A stretch of DNA of 64,000 bases from Zerene cesonia (GCF_012273895.1 NC_052124.1:2294001-2358000); one strand, 5' to 3'; counted from the first letter of the stretch, positions 30,821 to 42,752 are shown. A program made the numbers and translations. Notes: generated by a model not told the origin, from the letters alone.

Positions 30821-31444
30821 TTCATTTATTATTTATTATTATATGTGTTATTATTATAGTACTTCAAAACTCACGTTTAAAAGATCATAGTGACAGGCAT
30901 GTATGATTGTATGTTATAGAGATATGATAGAAGATACTTGCATACAAAATAACATCGCTTAGTTAGTCAAATGCCTTACTGAGTCATATCGCTTAAGGTT
31001 CCACCGACTTATATATTAGAAAATTATCATGAATCCAATTTTAAAACTAGTTACTCTGCGTATTATGGCTAGGATTAAATAATTACCTTACGTATATTCT
31101 GTTTTCTGAGCAAGTGAGAGAATTGATTCTATGATTAAAGCGTTTTTTTTACTTATTCAAAATGTATAAGTGATATTTTTTTTTTCTAGTTTTTTAAACT
31201 ATTATATATACTTTTTATCAAGGATATAATTAACATTTGTTTATTTACAAAATAACAGGAAGCCGCTTTTAAACAATCTTAATTAATACAATTAGGTATA
31301 TTAACAAAAATAAAATGTCTCTTGTCAAAAATAGGTTTAATTGTAAGTAGTTGTGAAATATTCATTAAATAAACACTCAAAAGCATTTATTCGCGTAATG
31401 ATATTTTCAAAAGCGCTATAGAAGCGAATTCTGTGAGAGCGGAC

Positions 31445-31460
31445 CGAGGTCGCGACCTCG
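31445..31460. other. 16-bp perfect GC-rich palindrome
   Basis: CGAGGTCGCGACCTCG within an AT-rich intron. It is not part of a repeat family recognised elsewhere in the window. Confidence 0.8.
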
Positions 31461-31641
31461 TTTCGGTTTTGAGGCAGTGTCGTGGTTCTTGTATTTTTAT
31501 ATTTTGCAAAACTTTGTTTAATTAAGTAAATGCTATGTGATGTTAATACTTTTATGTTCATATTGTTATTGTAACGCACTTTGTTGGAGATTACAAAATA
31601 AATAAAAAATTATACGCGAATAATAATTATTTGTATATTAT

Positions 31642-31819
31642 CTATATAGATATTAATATATCATAAAGGTGAGTTTGTCTGGTTTAACGCGCAAATCTCA
31701 AGAACTACTGGTCCGTTTTGAAAGATTGTTTCAGTGTTAGATAGCCCATTTATTGAGGAAGGTTCTAGGCTATGTAACATCGAGTACTACGTGGGTAAAA
31801 CCGCAGGGCACAGCTAGTT
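31642..31819 (+). mobile_element. Helitron-like element, family B, diverged
   Basis: GAACTACTGGTCCGTTTTG and CAGTGTTAGATAGCCCATTT inside; ends GGGCACAGCTAG, closer to the family A 3' end than to other B copies. Confidence 0.65.
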
Positions 31820-31867
31820 TGATATAAGTTTATAAGTTTTTTAGTGATATTGTAGGTGATTGCTATT

Positions 31868-32037
31868 ATCTATACTAATATTATAAAGCAGAAGAGCTTG
31901 TTTGTTTGTTCGAAAGCACTAATCTCTAGAACTACTGGTCCGATTTGAAAAATTCTTTCAATGTTAGATAGTCCATTTATTGAGAAAGGTTATAGGCTAT
32001 ATATGTACCACGGGCGAAGCCGTGGCGGACCGCTAGT
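31868..32037 (+). mobile_element. Helitron-like element, family B
   Basis: Cleanest B copy: 5' TCTATACTAATATTATAAAG, 3' hairpin CCACGG/CCGTGG around GCGAAG, then CGGACCGCTAG. Confidence 0.85.
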
Positions 32038-32083
32038 AATAGATAATTGACGTAACTGTTTTTAGTTAGCATCTAAATCGCAT

Positions 32084-32350
32084 TCATCATCATCATCAGC
32101 CCTTATATGTTCCCACTGCTGGGACACAGGCCTCCTATGAGGGTTCAGGCCATAATCCACCACGCTGGCCAAGTGCGGGTTGGCAGATGTCACATGCCGT
32201 CGAACTTTTAATTCTTGGACATGCCGGTTTCCTCACGATGTTTTCCTTCACCGTTTTAAGCAGTGGTGATGTTATCTACATGCGCAGATAAATTGAAAAA
32301 TCAATTTATTTCCTGCACGCTCGCCCGGTCTCGAACCCCGACTTATCGAA
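32084..32350 (-). repeat. SINE family C, head truncated
   Basis: Reverse complement has GGGGTTCGAGACCGGGCGAG, box B, through to (GATG)n. The box A part is missing. Confidence 0.8.
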
Positions 32351-32645
32351 ATCGCATTACATGGTGTCTATTTCGCGATAGGGCAAGCTAAAAAGCAAGG
32401 GCGGAGAGTACAAAATACAATATAATGTTTAGAGTATTATTAAACTATCACACCTGTCATGATAACCTTGCGTCGAGAGTGATAATGTATCAGATCGAGT
32501 GCCCCTATCACACAGCATGAAGGTGGCACGCATCTTTGCTTCTCTGTCTTTCTATATTTTTAAGATAGGTACGATTAAGGATGGAGATGAAAACAATTTG
32601 TTCTTTGTTTGTATACTTGTGAAATTTATAGGAAATACTATAAAT

Positions 32646-32824
32646 ACCCGCGTAGGTCCGTATCCCGTAAGAATATCGGGATAAAAAGTTGCCTATATGT
32701 TATTCCAGTTGTCCAGCTGTCTACGTACCAAATCTCATTGCAATCGGTTCAGTAGTTTTTGCGTGAAAGAGCAACAAACACACACACATCGTTACAAACT
32801 TTCGCATTTATAATATTAGTAGGA
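32646..32824 (-). mobile_element. Helitron-like element, family A, 3' truncated
   Basis: Starts CCCGCGTAGGTCCG on the + strand without the CTAG end. Its 5' TCCTAC end meets the CTAG of the neighbour at 32837 through one extra TCCTACTACTAA unit. Confidence 0.82.
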
Positions 32825-32836
32825 TTAGTAGTAGGA

Positions 32837-33038
32837 CTAGCTAACGCGCACACGCTGTTCTGCCATATTGTAATAATTTAGGGTTATGAAAACATAGATG
32901 TTGGCAGATTCTCGGATCTACGCGATAAGCACACAAAATTTCATGAGAATCGGTGCAGTCGTTTCAGGGAGTTAGGTAACTAACTGGTAATTAACTAGGT
33001 AACTAACTATTGTGACACGAGATTTTTATATACATAGA
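32837..33038 (-). mobile_element. Helitron-like element, family E, diverged
   Basis: 3' AACAGCGTGTGCGCGTTAGC ending CTAG at 32837-32840; 5' TCTATGTATATAAAAATC preceded by A. Internal expansion of GTTAGGTAACTAACT. Confidence 0.7.
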
Positions 33039-34993
33039 TGTGGAAATCATTCAAGACATTTTTATGAGAATATAAATAGTGTTTTTTTTTTTGTGTCTAA
33101 CACATTGAAAAATGACGTTGTTCTCTTGTATATTTATTAACTCTAGAAGTGATAATAGGCATTAATATAAAACTCCATTTAGGTATTAGGTAATTACTTA
33201 TCGTTTCCTTGAATACCTATGTACTCGATAGATATGCAGTAGTTTGGATTCAATTTATTATTAAATTAGATTGTATCTGCTGTAGATTGCAACTGAAATA
33301 GCCATTTTGTCAAAAACGTCTAAAATGTAAAACGTATCACAAACAGTGGAAACACGAGTTAAATAATAAATATATTTCAAAAGATATAACTAAACTGTCT
33401 TACATTCTTTTAATTAGAGTGTACGTACATAAGGAATTGATTGAATCCCGTCGATACTAATCGGGATGATTAGATAAACTAATAAAATTATTGCATTAAA
33501 TGTCTTAAAGAGTTAACAAACATACACGTGAAGCTAGTAACATTTTTCAAACCTGTATTTATGGCAACAGAAATCCATTAAATCCATGAAAAAAAAATCG
33601 ATATTTTAATCAAAATCAGCACCGTACCCGAGGGCAATCCACCCTGCGCACGCGCAGGCCGGACTTGTATAATTACGCGTTGCGTGCCGACACGGGAAGT
33701 GTATATGATACACGGATGGATGGACGGGCTCGATGTTTTGTTAAGTGTAGGTTTAGCTCTAGAGGTCGGTGGTTATAATAATAGTCTGTTTTAATTGTTG
33801 ATGAAAGAAAAACAGTTCTATGTGAATTTCAAGTTTTTCTAACGTAATTATGGTCGGAAAGACTCCTTTTGTCCACCTGATCGGTTCTGAGGACACATTG
33901 AAGGTGTTATTGACGCCAAATACCAGAAAACGTTCAATAAACCGTTTTTTGATTAGCTCCTGTATATGTTTGCATATAACCGACTCCTTTAGACTTGCTT
34001 TAGACCAATGGAAAGATTTAGTTCAAACTTTGTTCTGTCAAGGATCGACTACAGTAAAATGATTTCACGAGTTTATTTTATTATCCTAACGAGAATCGTC
34101 AGAATTAAAGAATTGACTTACGTATGCCTTCTCTGCTTAATACCTAATAAAGAAATCAAAAGACTGACCCAAAATCTATAAAATCGTTTACGCTACAATA
34201 AAGATACATAAAACAAGGGGTAACTTAACATACACATACACAGTAAAAATTTCTAGCTGTTAAGATCAAAAGATGCATGTTGTAACGCACCTCACGATTA
34301 CTGTTTCCGCATTAATTTTTAAGCACTTAATAAATATTGTTTAAAAACCGTTTCCTCAATTAAAAATAAACTATTAGCAAAGTACCAGGACACCATAAGC
34401 CACCGGCAGATGTCCCGTTGGAGCCAGCTGTTTCCTTTAGAGGGTTTTTGTCGTCCTGCACTAGTGGTTTCGGTTGTACACACTTAGTTTAGTTTTGGGT
34501 TCAAAGTTTTTACAAAATAATTGTATACATATTTGTATCATGTTTATTTTAATTAATATGGCTTGAACTCTAAAAGAAATGCCTGATAGTTAGAACGGTT
34601 TTGGGTTTTTCGTCTTTTTTCTTTTTAGTGGTAAAGGTTTATATTTTAATTGCATTGCTAAAAGTCAACTTAGATATTTATCAATTCAATCAGACTACCT
34701 TTAGTATGTAATGTTCATTGTATCTCTGTATGGATTTGTTATATATTAAAGGAATTGTTTTCCTTTTCTAAAGCCTAAGGTTATTTACATTCGTTTGTTT
34801 GGTATAAATTTCGCATATATGCGTTCTTATTGAACAGAACTTTCACTTAATTTAAATAATAACCGTAGTTTACCGTATTTTATTTGAAATAAGTACTTAC
34901 ATATCTAATTATGCAGTATGACAGTTTGTATTTAAACTCAATATTGGTGGATACCCTATCTTTTCTTTTTATACGTCGATGATTTATATTATA

Positions 34994-35173
34994 CTAGCTG
35001 CACCCGGCAAACGCTGTTCTGCCTTACTCTGATTATTTAGGGGGATGAAAAATAGATGTTGTCCGATTCTCATAGATACCGGATAAGCACAAAAAATTTC
35101 ATCAAAATCCGTCAAGCCGTTTCGGAGGAGTATGGCAACGAAAACTGTGACACGAGAATTTTATATATATAGA
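34994..35173 (-). mobile_element. Helitron-like element, family E
   Basis: 5' TCTATATATATAAAATTCTC, 3' stem GGCA/TGCC then GGGTGCAGCTAG, followed by T. Its 5' end is fused to the CTAG of the next element. Confidence 0.82.
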
Positions 35174-35358
35174 CTAGCTGCGCCCCGCGGTTTCACCCGC
35201 GTAAGTCCGTATCCCGTAGGAATATCGGGATAAAAAATAGATGTTGGCCGATTCTCAGACCTACCCAATATGCTTACCAAATTTCAGAGGAATCGGTCAA
35301 GCCGTTTCGGAGGAGTATGGCAACGAAAACTGTGACACGAGAATTTTATATATATAGA
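35174..35358 (-). mobile_element. Chimeric Helitron-like element (5' E, 3' A)
   Basis: The 5' 122 bases are family E (TCTATATATATAAAATTCTC to TGGCCAACATCTA). At 35237 the sequence switches to family A (ATCCCGATATTCCTACGG to GCGCAGCTAG). Confidence 0.82.
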
Positions 35359-35814
35359 TAGATACTGTTCGTTTAATTTGGCTCATTATTTCCTTTCAAT
35401 ATTCACACGTTTTACATAATAGATTCTAGTTAAACGGTCGTTAGTGATAAACTGGGTTGTTATAACTAATCTCAGTCTACCGTTAACAGGTAATTATGTG
35501 TTACTTATGTTTTTAAGAAATGTTTAGAGGTGACGTAATGTTTTGTAAACTTAGATAACTTGAATGGAATGTGTCTAATACTTGAAGTAACAAAATTACT
35601 TATTACTGAATGCTTTTAATTTGTAATGAAGACTTGAATGAAATTTGTTTGCATGAGTAATGGTGTCATATTTTATTTAGAAAATACTTTTAAATTACAT
35701 TTGTGAGCTATAATTGTTTTTAAAATTTCTTGTTAGGGTGTTAATGTCTTATGGTATTAAAACTAAGGTCTCCGCGCATCTCACGCATGAGTGGAACCGA
35801 ACCATCAGTATGTT

Positions 35815-35875
35815 ATAACATTGAAATCACTTAAGAAATTTCAATGCTATAAAACTAAAAATTAAAATCACTTAT
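35815..35875 (+). repeat. Fold-back element (family D) end fragment
   Basis: TTTCAATGCTATAAAACTAA and AAATTAAAA match the outer end of 55932-56153. Confidence 0.5.
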
Positions 35876-36502
35876 GGAAATATATAGATACCCGCATGAA
35901 AAATTAAAAAAATTGCCATCTATTCAGATGATCCAGACTAGGGCATCTCATAGGTTACCTAGGCCATTGTTCGAGCTAACTGTACCGTGTCCGTGGCACA
36001 ATGGGTGTTTTCACACAATTATTGATAACGGCGTGGTAGATTGTGTTTTTATGGTGACGCGTCATCTGAAAGCGACGTCATATAACTGTAGACGATGATG
36101 TCGATTGGTATACATTGTAACGAATTTTGTTCATGTGTTAACACGCGAAAAAGAAAAATAAAGTGGAAATGAAATATCTACTATATTACAAAACATTAAA
36201 AAATCTTTTAATCAATCAGTGGGTAAAGATGCATCTGCCCGATATGCCACAAGTGGACACGGGACTCGGGAATGATGTATCTTACTGCTGGTGCAAGGTT
36301 TTTTGAGAATCTATTGACGTTCCGGATGTTTTATGGTGTAAATAAAATTATCTTTATAATATTAGTACCTATACAGAATTAGAGTCTTATATTACTGACG
36401 AGTGTTACAAGGAAATAAGCTTTGGTAAAATACATTGAATATGGTGTTACCTTGTAGTTGATTTTACGAAGTAAGTTTGTTAATAATATAGTATAGTCCT
36501 TC

Positions 36503-36709
36503 CTACTAATATGATAAATGCGAAAGTTTGTGAGCATGGATGTATGTGTATGTGTATGTTTGTTACTCTTTCACGCAAAAACTACTGAACCGATTGCAAT
36601 AAAATTTGGTACGTAGATAGCGGGACAAGTGGAATAACACAGGCACTTTGATCCTGATATTACTTCGGGATATGGACTTACGCGGGTGAAACCGCGGGGC
36701 GCGGCCAGT
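36503..36709 (+). mobile_element. Helitron-like element, family A
   Basis: CCTACTAATATGATAAATGC to GGGGCGCGGCCAG; the CTAG is mutated to CCAG. Confidence 0.8.
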
Positions 36710-36895
36710 TATCAATAAAGCGCGGTGTAAATCCGTTAAAAATCTTCAATATTCATCTCTAATAACTGTTATATAAGTGTATGTTAATATAAATAAGTAA
36801 CGTTATAAGGAATTAATTATAGAATGGGGTTATATCGTAAAGAGTGTATGTCTTATGTCAGTTAATGTGCACTTACCCTACTTTGTTAGTTTAAC

Positions 36896-37140
36896 CGCCT
36901 TCTTGGTACAGTGGTTAACACGAGTGTAAAACCGGGGGTCCTGGGTTCCATTCCTCAAGGAAACTCACAAAAAACATGTCTCAGTTTGAACATGGAAGAA
37001 TGATCCAGAAAAAAATGGATCAGAAAATCGATTACTGTGGCGGGATCACGGGTGGCCGAGAGGCTAGGCGTTGCAATGGTTTGGCAAAAAGACGCGGGTT
37101 CGATAGCCGCCTCGTGTTCAGTTTTTTTCTATATTTTTTT
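36896..37140 (+). repeat. Two tRNA-like heads in tandem (composite SINE)
   Basis: Head 1 (36896-36960) has TGGTACAGTGGTTAACACG and GGGTCCTGGGTTCCATTCC. Head 2 (37047-37120) has GATCACGGGTGGCCGAGAGG and CGCGGGTTCGATAGCCGCC, the family D core. A T-rich tail follows. Confidence 0.6.
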
Positions 37141-37184
37141 TTTATTTCTCAAATTTATAACCTCCTTTTTTGGTTTCAAATCAC

Positions 37185-37395
37185 ACTTCGCACTAATATA
37201 ATATAATATGAAAGCTTGTTTGTATGTTTGTCCGACAGTCGCACTTAAACTACGTATCGGATTTTGATGAAATTTATTATACAGGCAGCGTATAAGCTGA
37301 CTGGTGATAGGATAGGTACTTTTTATCCCAACTAAATGCTCTCTTGGGTTAAAACGGGAAACTCAATAACCGGGCGGAGCCGGGACGAGCATCTT
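37185..37395 (+). mobile_element. Helitron-like or related short element, family J
   Basis: ACTAATATAATATAATATG at the left and GGGCGGAGCCGGGACGAGC at the right; internal ATCGGATTTTGATGAAATTT. It ends CTTG instead of CTAG. Confidence 0.45.
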
Positions 37396-37549
37396 GTATA
37401 TTATAATTCACTTATTTTTACATACTGTTAATTTAAATTAATAAAACAATAAATTGTTTAAAGTTGATTTTAAAGTATAAAATGAAGATTTATCGCCAAT
37501 ATGACCTACCTACATCAAAATAACTTATCCTAAATAATCATATTTAAAT

Positions 37550-37704
37550 TGCTAGCGGTCCGCCCTGGCTTCGCCCGTGGTAGCCTATAGCCTTCCTCAA
37601 TAAATTGGCTATCTAATACTGAAAGAATTTATCAAATCGGACCAGTAGTTCCAGAGTTTTGTGCGTTAAAACAAACAAACAAACTTAATAATATTAGTAT
37701 AGAT
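37550..37704 (-). mobile_element. Helitron-like element, family B
   Basis: GCTAGCGGTCCGCCCTGGC at the left and ATATTAGTATAGA at the right. Confidence 0.8.
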
Positions 37705-37963
37705 ATGACCTACCTACATCTTATCTCTGAGAGCTTGTCAGATGCGAATACTCTGATAGCGATCATGATGGCGGAGGAATTTCTGAGCTATCTCGATTCC
37801 AATTACGTGCTAAGAGAAATGTTCTGAGGTGTGTTTTATAACGTGTATTTATAGTTATGTTATTAGAATTGAAATAAATTCAATATATGACAAATCAAAT
37901 GATATATACAGTGGAATTGTAAACTTTCTTGAAGTTGTGAGGTTGAAAATCACATCCTACTTC

Positions 37964-38175
37964 CTATCCTACTATCCTACTAATATTATAAATGCGAAAG
38001 TTTTTAAGGATGTGTGTGCGTTTTTTGCTCTTTCACGCAAAAACTACTGAACCGATTGCAATGAAATTTGCTACGTAGACAGCTGGACAACTGTAATAAC
38101 ATATAGACAACTTTTTATCCCGATATTCCTATGGGATACGGACTTACGCGGTTGAAACCTCGGAGTGCAGCTAGT
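37964..38175 (+). mobile_element. Helitron-like element, family A
   Basis: The 5' terminus is reiterated (CTTCCTATCCTACTATCC then CTACTAATATTATAAATG). 3' GGAGTGCAGCTAG. Confidence 0.83.
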
Positions 38176-38807
38176 ATTCATATAAATAATCGTCTTTTAT
38201 GTCTTCTGTTTCGGTCTGATAAGAGAAACTAACAACTTTTTGTTTGATTGTCTATGTTAAAGATTAAACGGCTCGTCGTATTTAGATGTAATTTGAAACA
38301 CTTGAATTTTACATGCAGATACGGCTATGTTATTATTAAGTAAACAATTAAGTTGATTTCCATCACAATACATATATTTCACACGTAACGAGGTACCCTA
38401 CTTTCCATTTATGATATAATCCGAAAAAATATACACTTTCATAAAGATCTTTTATTACTTTGATATAGATTTGTAATAATGAAGGATTTGAATGAATGAA
38501 TGAATGAAGAATTAATGAAATTGTGTTACTGTACACCTTTGAACATTCACTATTTTATAAAAATTATTAAAACCTATGTGTGCGGAAGGCCCTTTTGTCG
38601 TTACGATTTCTTTGTTAAAATTTACTGAGGCTTACAGTCCCAAGCTTCGATACTTTATTTCAATATTATGTGTTATGGTGAGGAATCTCGTTGTCTTAAA
38701 CGTAGTTGGTTAGTCTCTGTCGATTTTGGCTGCGGCTGAATATGTCTTCTTATATATTATTGAAATAATTAAATAAATATGCTTATCGTATTCTTACTCA
38801 TTTATTA

Positions 38808-38991
38808 TCCTACTAATATTATAGATGCGAAAGTTTGTAAGGATGTGTTTATTTTGTTGCTCTTTCACGCAAAAACTGCTGGACCAATTACAATGAAATT
38901 TGGTACGTATACAGCTGGACAACTGGAATAACATGTGGGCAACTTTTATCCGGATATTCCTACGGGATACGGACTTACGGGGCGCAGTTAG
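38808..38991 (+). mobile_element. Helitron-like element, family A, fused to the next element
   Basis: 5' TCCTACTAATATTATAGATG preceded by A; 3' GGGGCGCAGTTAG with CTAG mutated to TTAG. The next base pair is TC of another element. Confidence 0.8.
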
Positions 38992-39362
38992 TCTATTATA
39001 AATGCGAAGTGTGTTTGTCTTTTCTTTTGTATCGAAACGGTGCGATTTTATGGTACGATTGTAGTGTTTGGAGATAGTTAAGAGGCTCCCTAGGGGTTGA
39101 TCCTTTCGGATGTTATGTTAGCCTGTGGGTGGTACACTTGCTTGTAGTGCCGAAACGACGTAATAAATTTGTACTTAGTTATTATAAATAAGTAATGTGA
39201 ACTGTTACGCTTGCACGCCAATAGCGCTTAACCGAATTGGATGAAATTTGGTGTAAAGATAGTTTGAGATCCGACTATACGGGGGACTATAGGAACTATA
39301 CGGGGAAAACTCTGGAACTGTTTATTTTAACTACTCGGGCGCAGTCGCGGGCGGAAAGCTAG
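38992..39362 (+). mobile_element. Helitron-like element, other family
   Basis: 5' TCTATTATAAATGCGAAGTG; 3' CGCAGTCGCGGGCGGAAAGC then CTAG at 39359-39362 and T. Internal ACCGAATTGGATGAAATTTG. Confidence 0.65.
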
Positions 39363-39863
39363 TGTGTATTCGAGTCTAAGTTTTTATTGATAAGATAAAT
39401 ATGACAATATTTCCCTTATATTCGCGCTAAAACGCCTTTCAATAAACTCTATACTCGTACTATAAAATAAGTAATACGCAGGGGAAACCCCACAAGTTGG
39501 ATATGAGATGCTAAGCCGGTATCGATCAGATTACAACTTTATACATGTCCAAAGAAAAATATATTAACGTTATTATCACTTGCTGAGTTAAACAATGTTA
39601 TTTAAAAGATTGTATCTTTACTATCAGGTAAATATCTACGCAATCATTAATAATGTACCTAGGTACTATTTAGTCATCTGTGTTGTTATGCGGTATCTCT
39701 TAAAATTTAAGACTAATTTAAGACTTAAATAAAAAAAAAACAACGGATTTATTTTATCGTTCTAATACAAATGGTATCAATATTTCAACGTCATATAGGT
39801 ATCTAATGCATAAAACATATCAAGTTCGTAAAACCTGATACTTCCCCAATGTAAATTAATTAA

Positions 39864-40030
39864 TACTATATTAATATTATTACAAAACTGAAGAGTTTGT
39901 TTGTTTCTACGCACTAATCTCAGGAACTACTAGTCCGATTTAAAAAATTCTTTCAGTGTTATATAGCCGATTTATTGAGGAAGGCTATAGGCTATATATG
40001 TACCACGGGCGAAGCCGGGGCGGACCGCTA
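39864..40030 (+). mobile_element. Helitron-like element, family B
   Basis: AGTTTGTTTGTTTCTACGC through GGGCGAAGCCGGGGCGGACC; CTAG has become CTAT. Confidence 0.8.
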
Positions 40031-40108
40031 TTCTTAAAATAGAACCTATCCAATCTTAACATAAAACGTATGATATACATAGTATGCTTTATGAATAATA
40101 ATATGGTA

Positions 40109-40350
40109 TGTGGTGGTCGAGCACGCTCCGCCACAGATTGGGCCAGCTCGGACCGGGGAAGGAAACCACACCCCCACAGAAGATCGGCGCAAATAGCTCA
40201 CGCCAATGCTTTTGTGTTTCGTTTGGTGAGGGGAGAAGGAGGCACGTTTCCTTTTCCTCACCCATTCCCAGTCTATTCTTTTATTCCAGTTAATCCTTTC
40301 CTTATTCCTTACTTTTTTAAAGGCCGTGGTGATCGCTTACCATCAGGTGA
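40109..40350 (+). mobile_element. LINE F 3' end, truncated
   Basis: TGGTGGTCGAGCACGCTCCG, CAGCTCGGACCGGGGAAGG and GATCGCTTACCATCAGGTGA; the 3' tail is lost. Confidence 0.75.
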
Positions 40351-40822
40351 ACCACGGTTGCCCGTTCTTACTTCTACTTCTACTTATTTGACTACAGGAA
40401 GAAACTGGGTAGGGTAAAAAAAAGGATACGGGTATCTAGCCTAGTGTAAACCCCATCTAGACAGATCTACGTACAAGGTGTAGATGTAACAATTAGTATT
40501 CCTAAAATGAATCTATTTGCATACAATTCGTGGCCTCGTCGTAGTTTGTGTGCCATAAATTGGCCACGATATATTGCCTCATAAATGATTAATTAACGAT
40601 GACATTAATTTATGGTATAATGTTTTTGTTAACAATTGTTTTGGGCTTTAGAATTGTAGGAACAAGTTGTATAAAAGCCTAATTTGTAATAATTTAAATA
40701 TGTTATATTATCGTATTGTTTGATCAGTGTAAAGTGGATGCCGATTTTATCGTATCGCAGTTATTAGCGTGTTTTTAATTTTATATGTGTTTTTACTTAT
40801 TCACTGCACTCTTGTGTTTAAT

Positions 40823-41020
40823 ACTAGCTACGCCCCGCGGTTTCACCCGCGTAAGTCCGTATACCGTAGGAATATCGGGATAAAAGTTGCCTATATATTA
40901 TTCCAGTTATCCAGCTGTCTACGTACCAAATTTCATTGCAATCGGTTCAGTGGTTTTTGTGTGAAAGAGTAACAAACACACACATCCTTACAAACTTTCG
41001 CATTTATGATATTAGTAGGA
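40823..41020 (-). mobile_element. Helitron-like element, family A
   Basis: ACTAGCTACGCCCCGCGG to GATATTAGTAGGA. Confidence 0.84.
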
Positions 41021-41116
41021 GGGAAGAAAGATAGGATAGGATTTTCATTTGTTAAACTATAAAGTTTAATATCAATATATTATACGCTATTTACTAATAC
41101 ATATTTTTATTTACAG

Positions 41117-41154
41117 GTAAATGCATACCATTATATAAGAAACAAAGGTTTTGG
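41117..41154 (+). CDS. Candidate 38-base exon of an unknown gene
   Basis: Acceptor TTTATTTACAG and strong donor GTGAGT bracket 38 bases. Read in phase 1 it gives KCIPLYKKQRFW. It does not join in frame to the other candidate exon at 54641, and has no family match. Confidence 0.25.
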
Positions 41155-41366
41155 GTGAGTAATTTAATAACAATTAAATAACACACAAGAAATTCGAAAG
41201 ACATTAACGTACTCGATGGCTTAAAAATGAATTAATAAAGTTTATTATCATTTAATCATGAAAAAAATCTGCTCCAACCAATCCTTGATAAATTTACGAA
41301 GTTTGAATTAAATCTGTCCGTTTAAAGTCCGTCAAAATCCAGTGTAAGGGAGTTGGTTACATACAT

Positions 41367-41573
41367 TCATCATCATCATATGTTTCCGCTTCTGGGACAG
41401 GCCTCCTATGAGGGTTCAGGTCCGACCACGCTGGCCAAGTGCGGATTGGCAGGTGTCACATAGAAAAAAAAATTGAAAAATCAATTTATTCCCTGCACGC
41501 TCGCCCGGTCTCGAACCCCGACTTATCAACTTTGAAGTCCGAGGTTCTCGCCACTAAGCCACCTGCTACTTAC
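41367..41573 (-). repeat. SINE family C with internal deletion
   Basis: Reverse complement retains the full tRNA-like head (GGCGAGAACCTCGGAC) and the 3' tail, with about 90 bases missing between them. Confidence 0.78.
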
Positions 41574-41680
41574 ATTCAGGTGAAGCTAATAAAACCGTGT
41601 AAAAAGTATGGGAATTCACAACTTTAGCAGCATTAAACGCGACGCAGTGTTACGGGATTAACAATAATCTAATTAATGAA

Positions 41681-41837
41681 ATACTAATATTATAAAGCTG
41701 AAGAGTTTGTTTGAACGCACTAATCTCAGGAACTACTGGTCCGATTTGAAAAATTCTTTCAGTGTTAGATAGCCCATTTATTGAGGAAGGCTATGGGCTG
41801 TATATGTACCACGTTCGAAGCCGGGGCGGACCGCTAG
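41681..41837 (+). mobile_element. Helitron-like element, family B
   Basis: ATACTAATATTATAAAGCTG to GGGCGGACCGCTAG. Confidence 0.83.
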
Positions 41838-42073
41838 TCATTAACACATTAGATTCATGTGAAGATTAACAGTAGCTCAGGTGACATAAAATAGCAGCAC
41901 ATGTCCCCAGGTGCACGCTTGGCATTTAGCGCTGCATCTGCCACTTTTTATGCTAACGGTACTAACAGGCATTGCACATCTGGTATGTGTTAGAAATAAT
42001 TGTTCTGTTTGTAATTGCTAATGCTTTTTAAAGGTTCTCAATTCAACTGCTCTTATGTGTTTAATCGCATAGA

Positions 42074-42273
42074 TCCTACTAATATTATCAATGCGAAAGT
42101 TTGTAAGGAGATGTGTGTGTTTGTTGTTCTTTCACGCAAATACTATTGAACGGATTGCAATGAAATTTGGTATGTAGACAGCTGAACAAATGGAATAACA
42201 TATGGGCCACTTTTATCCCGATATTCCTACGGGATACGAACTTACGCGGATGAAACCGCGCGGCGCAGTTAGT
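42074..42273 (+). mobile_element. Helitron-like element, family A
   Basis: TCCTACTAATATTATCAATG to GCGGCGCAGTTAG. Confidence 0.83.
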
Positions 42274-42354
42274 TCTAAATATACTGACACTTTTTCTAAT
42301 AAACATAGCTAAAAACACGGTAGCTATGTTTACGGCCTTTTATTGTTTTTAATT

Positions 42355-42518
42355 CACTACCGATCCGCCCGGTTTTACCCGTGTTGTATACATAGCCTAT
42401 AGTACTCAGGGATCAAGTACATATCTAACTGTGAAAGAATTTTTATAATTAATCGGTCCAGTAATTCCTGAGATAAAAATTCAAACAAACAAACTTTTCA
42501 CCATTATTTTATAGATTA
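42355..42518 (-). mobile_element. Helitron-like element, family B, diverged
   Basis: ACCGATCCGCCCGGTTTTAC at the left, ATTATTTTATAGAT at the right. Confidence 0.6.
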
Positions 42519-42752
42519 AAAATTTTCCTGACGGTCATGACAATAATTTAAAACCGCATACAAACCGGTTAATCCGCTAGCGAGCTACATACATCTAAAC
42601 ATTAAAATATTAACAGGTAACATTTATTTGCTTCCCTCTTCAGGGTGAAAAAGGTCACGACTTATTATCCTTATAAGTACATAGCTTTTAAAACTTTCAC
42701 TTTTATCAGCTGTTAGTACTCATTTGGGGTTGACCTTTGGAAAATATAAAAA

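Noticed and set aside
33850..34062. 70-codon frame starting MVGKTPFVHLIG
   Set aside because: No splice context, no family match, and it ends in ordinary AT-rich DNA.
40769..40972. Apparent signal peptide (FLILYVFLLIHCTLVF)
   Set aside because: No ATG start (GTG only) and the frame runs into a Helitron-like element.
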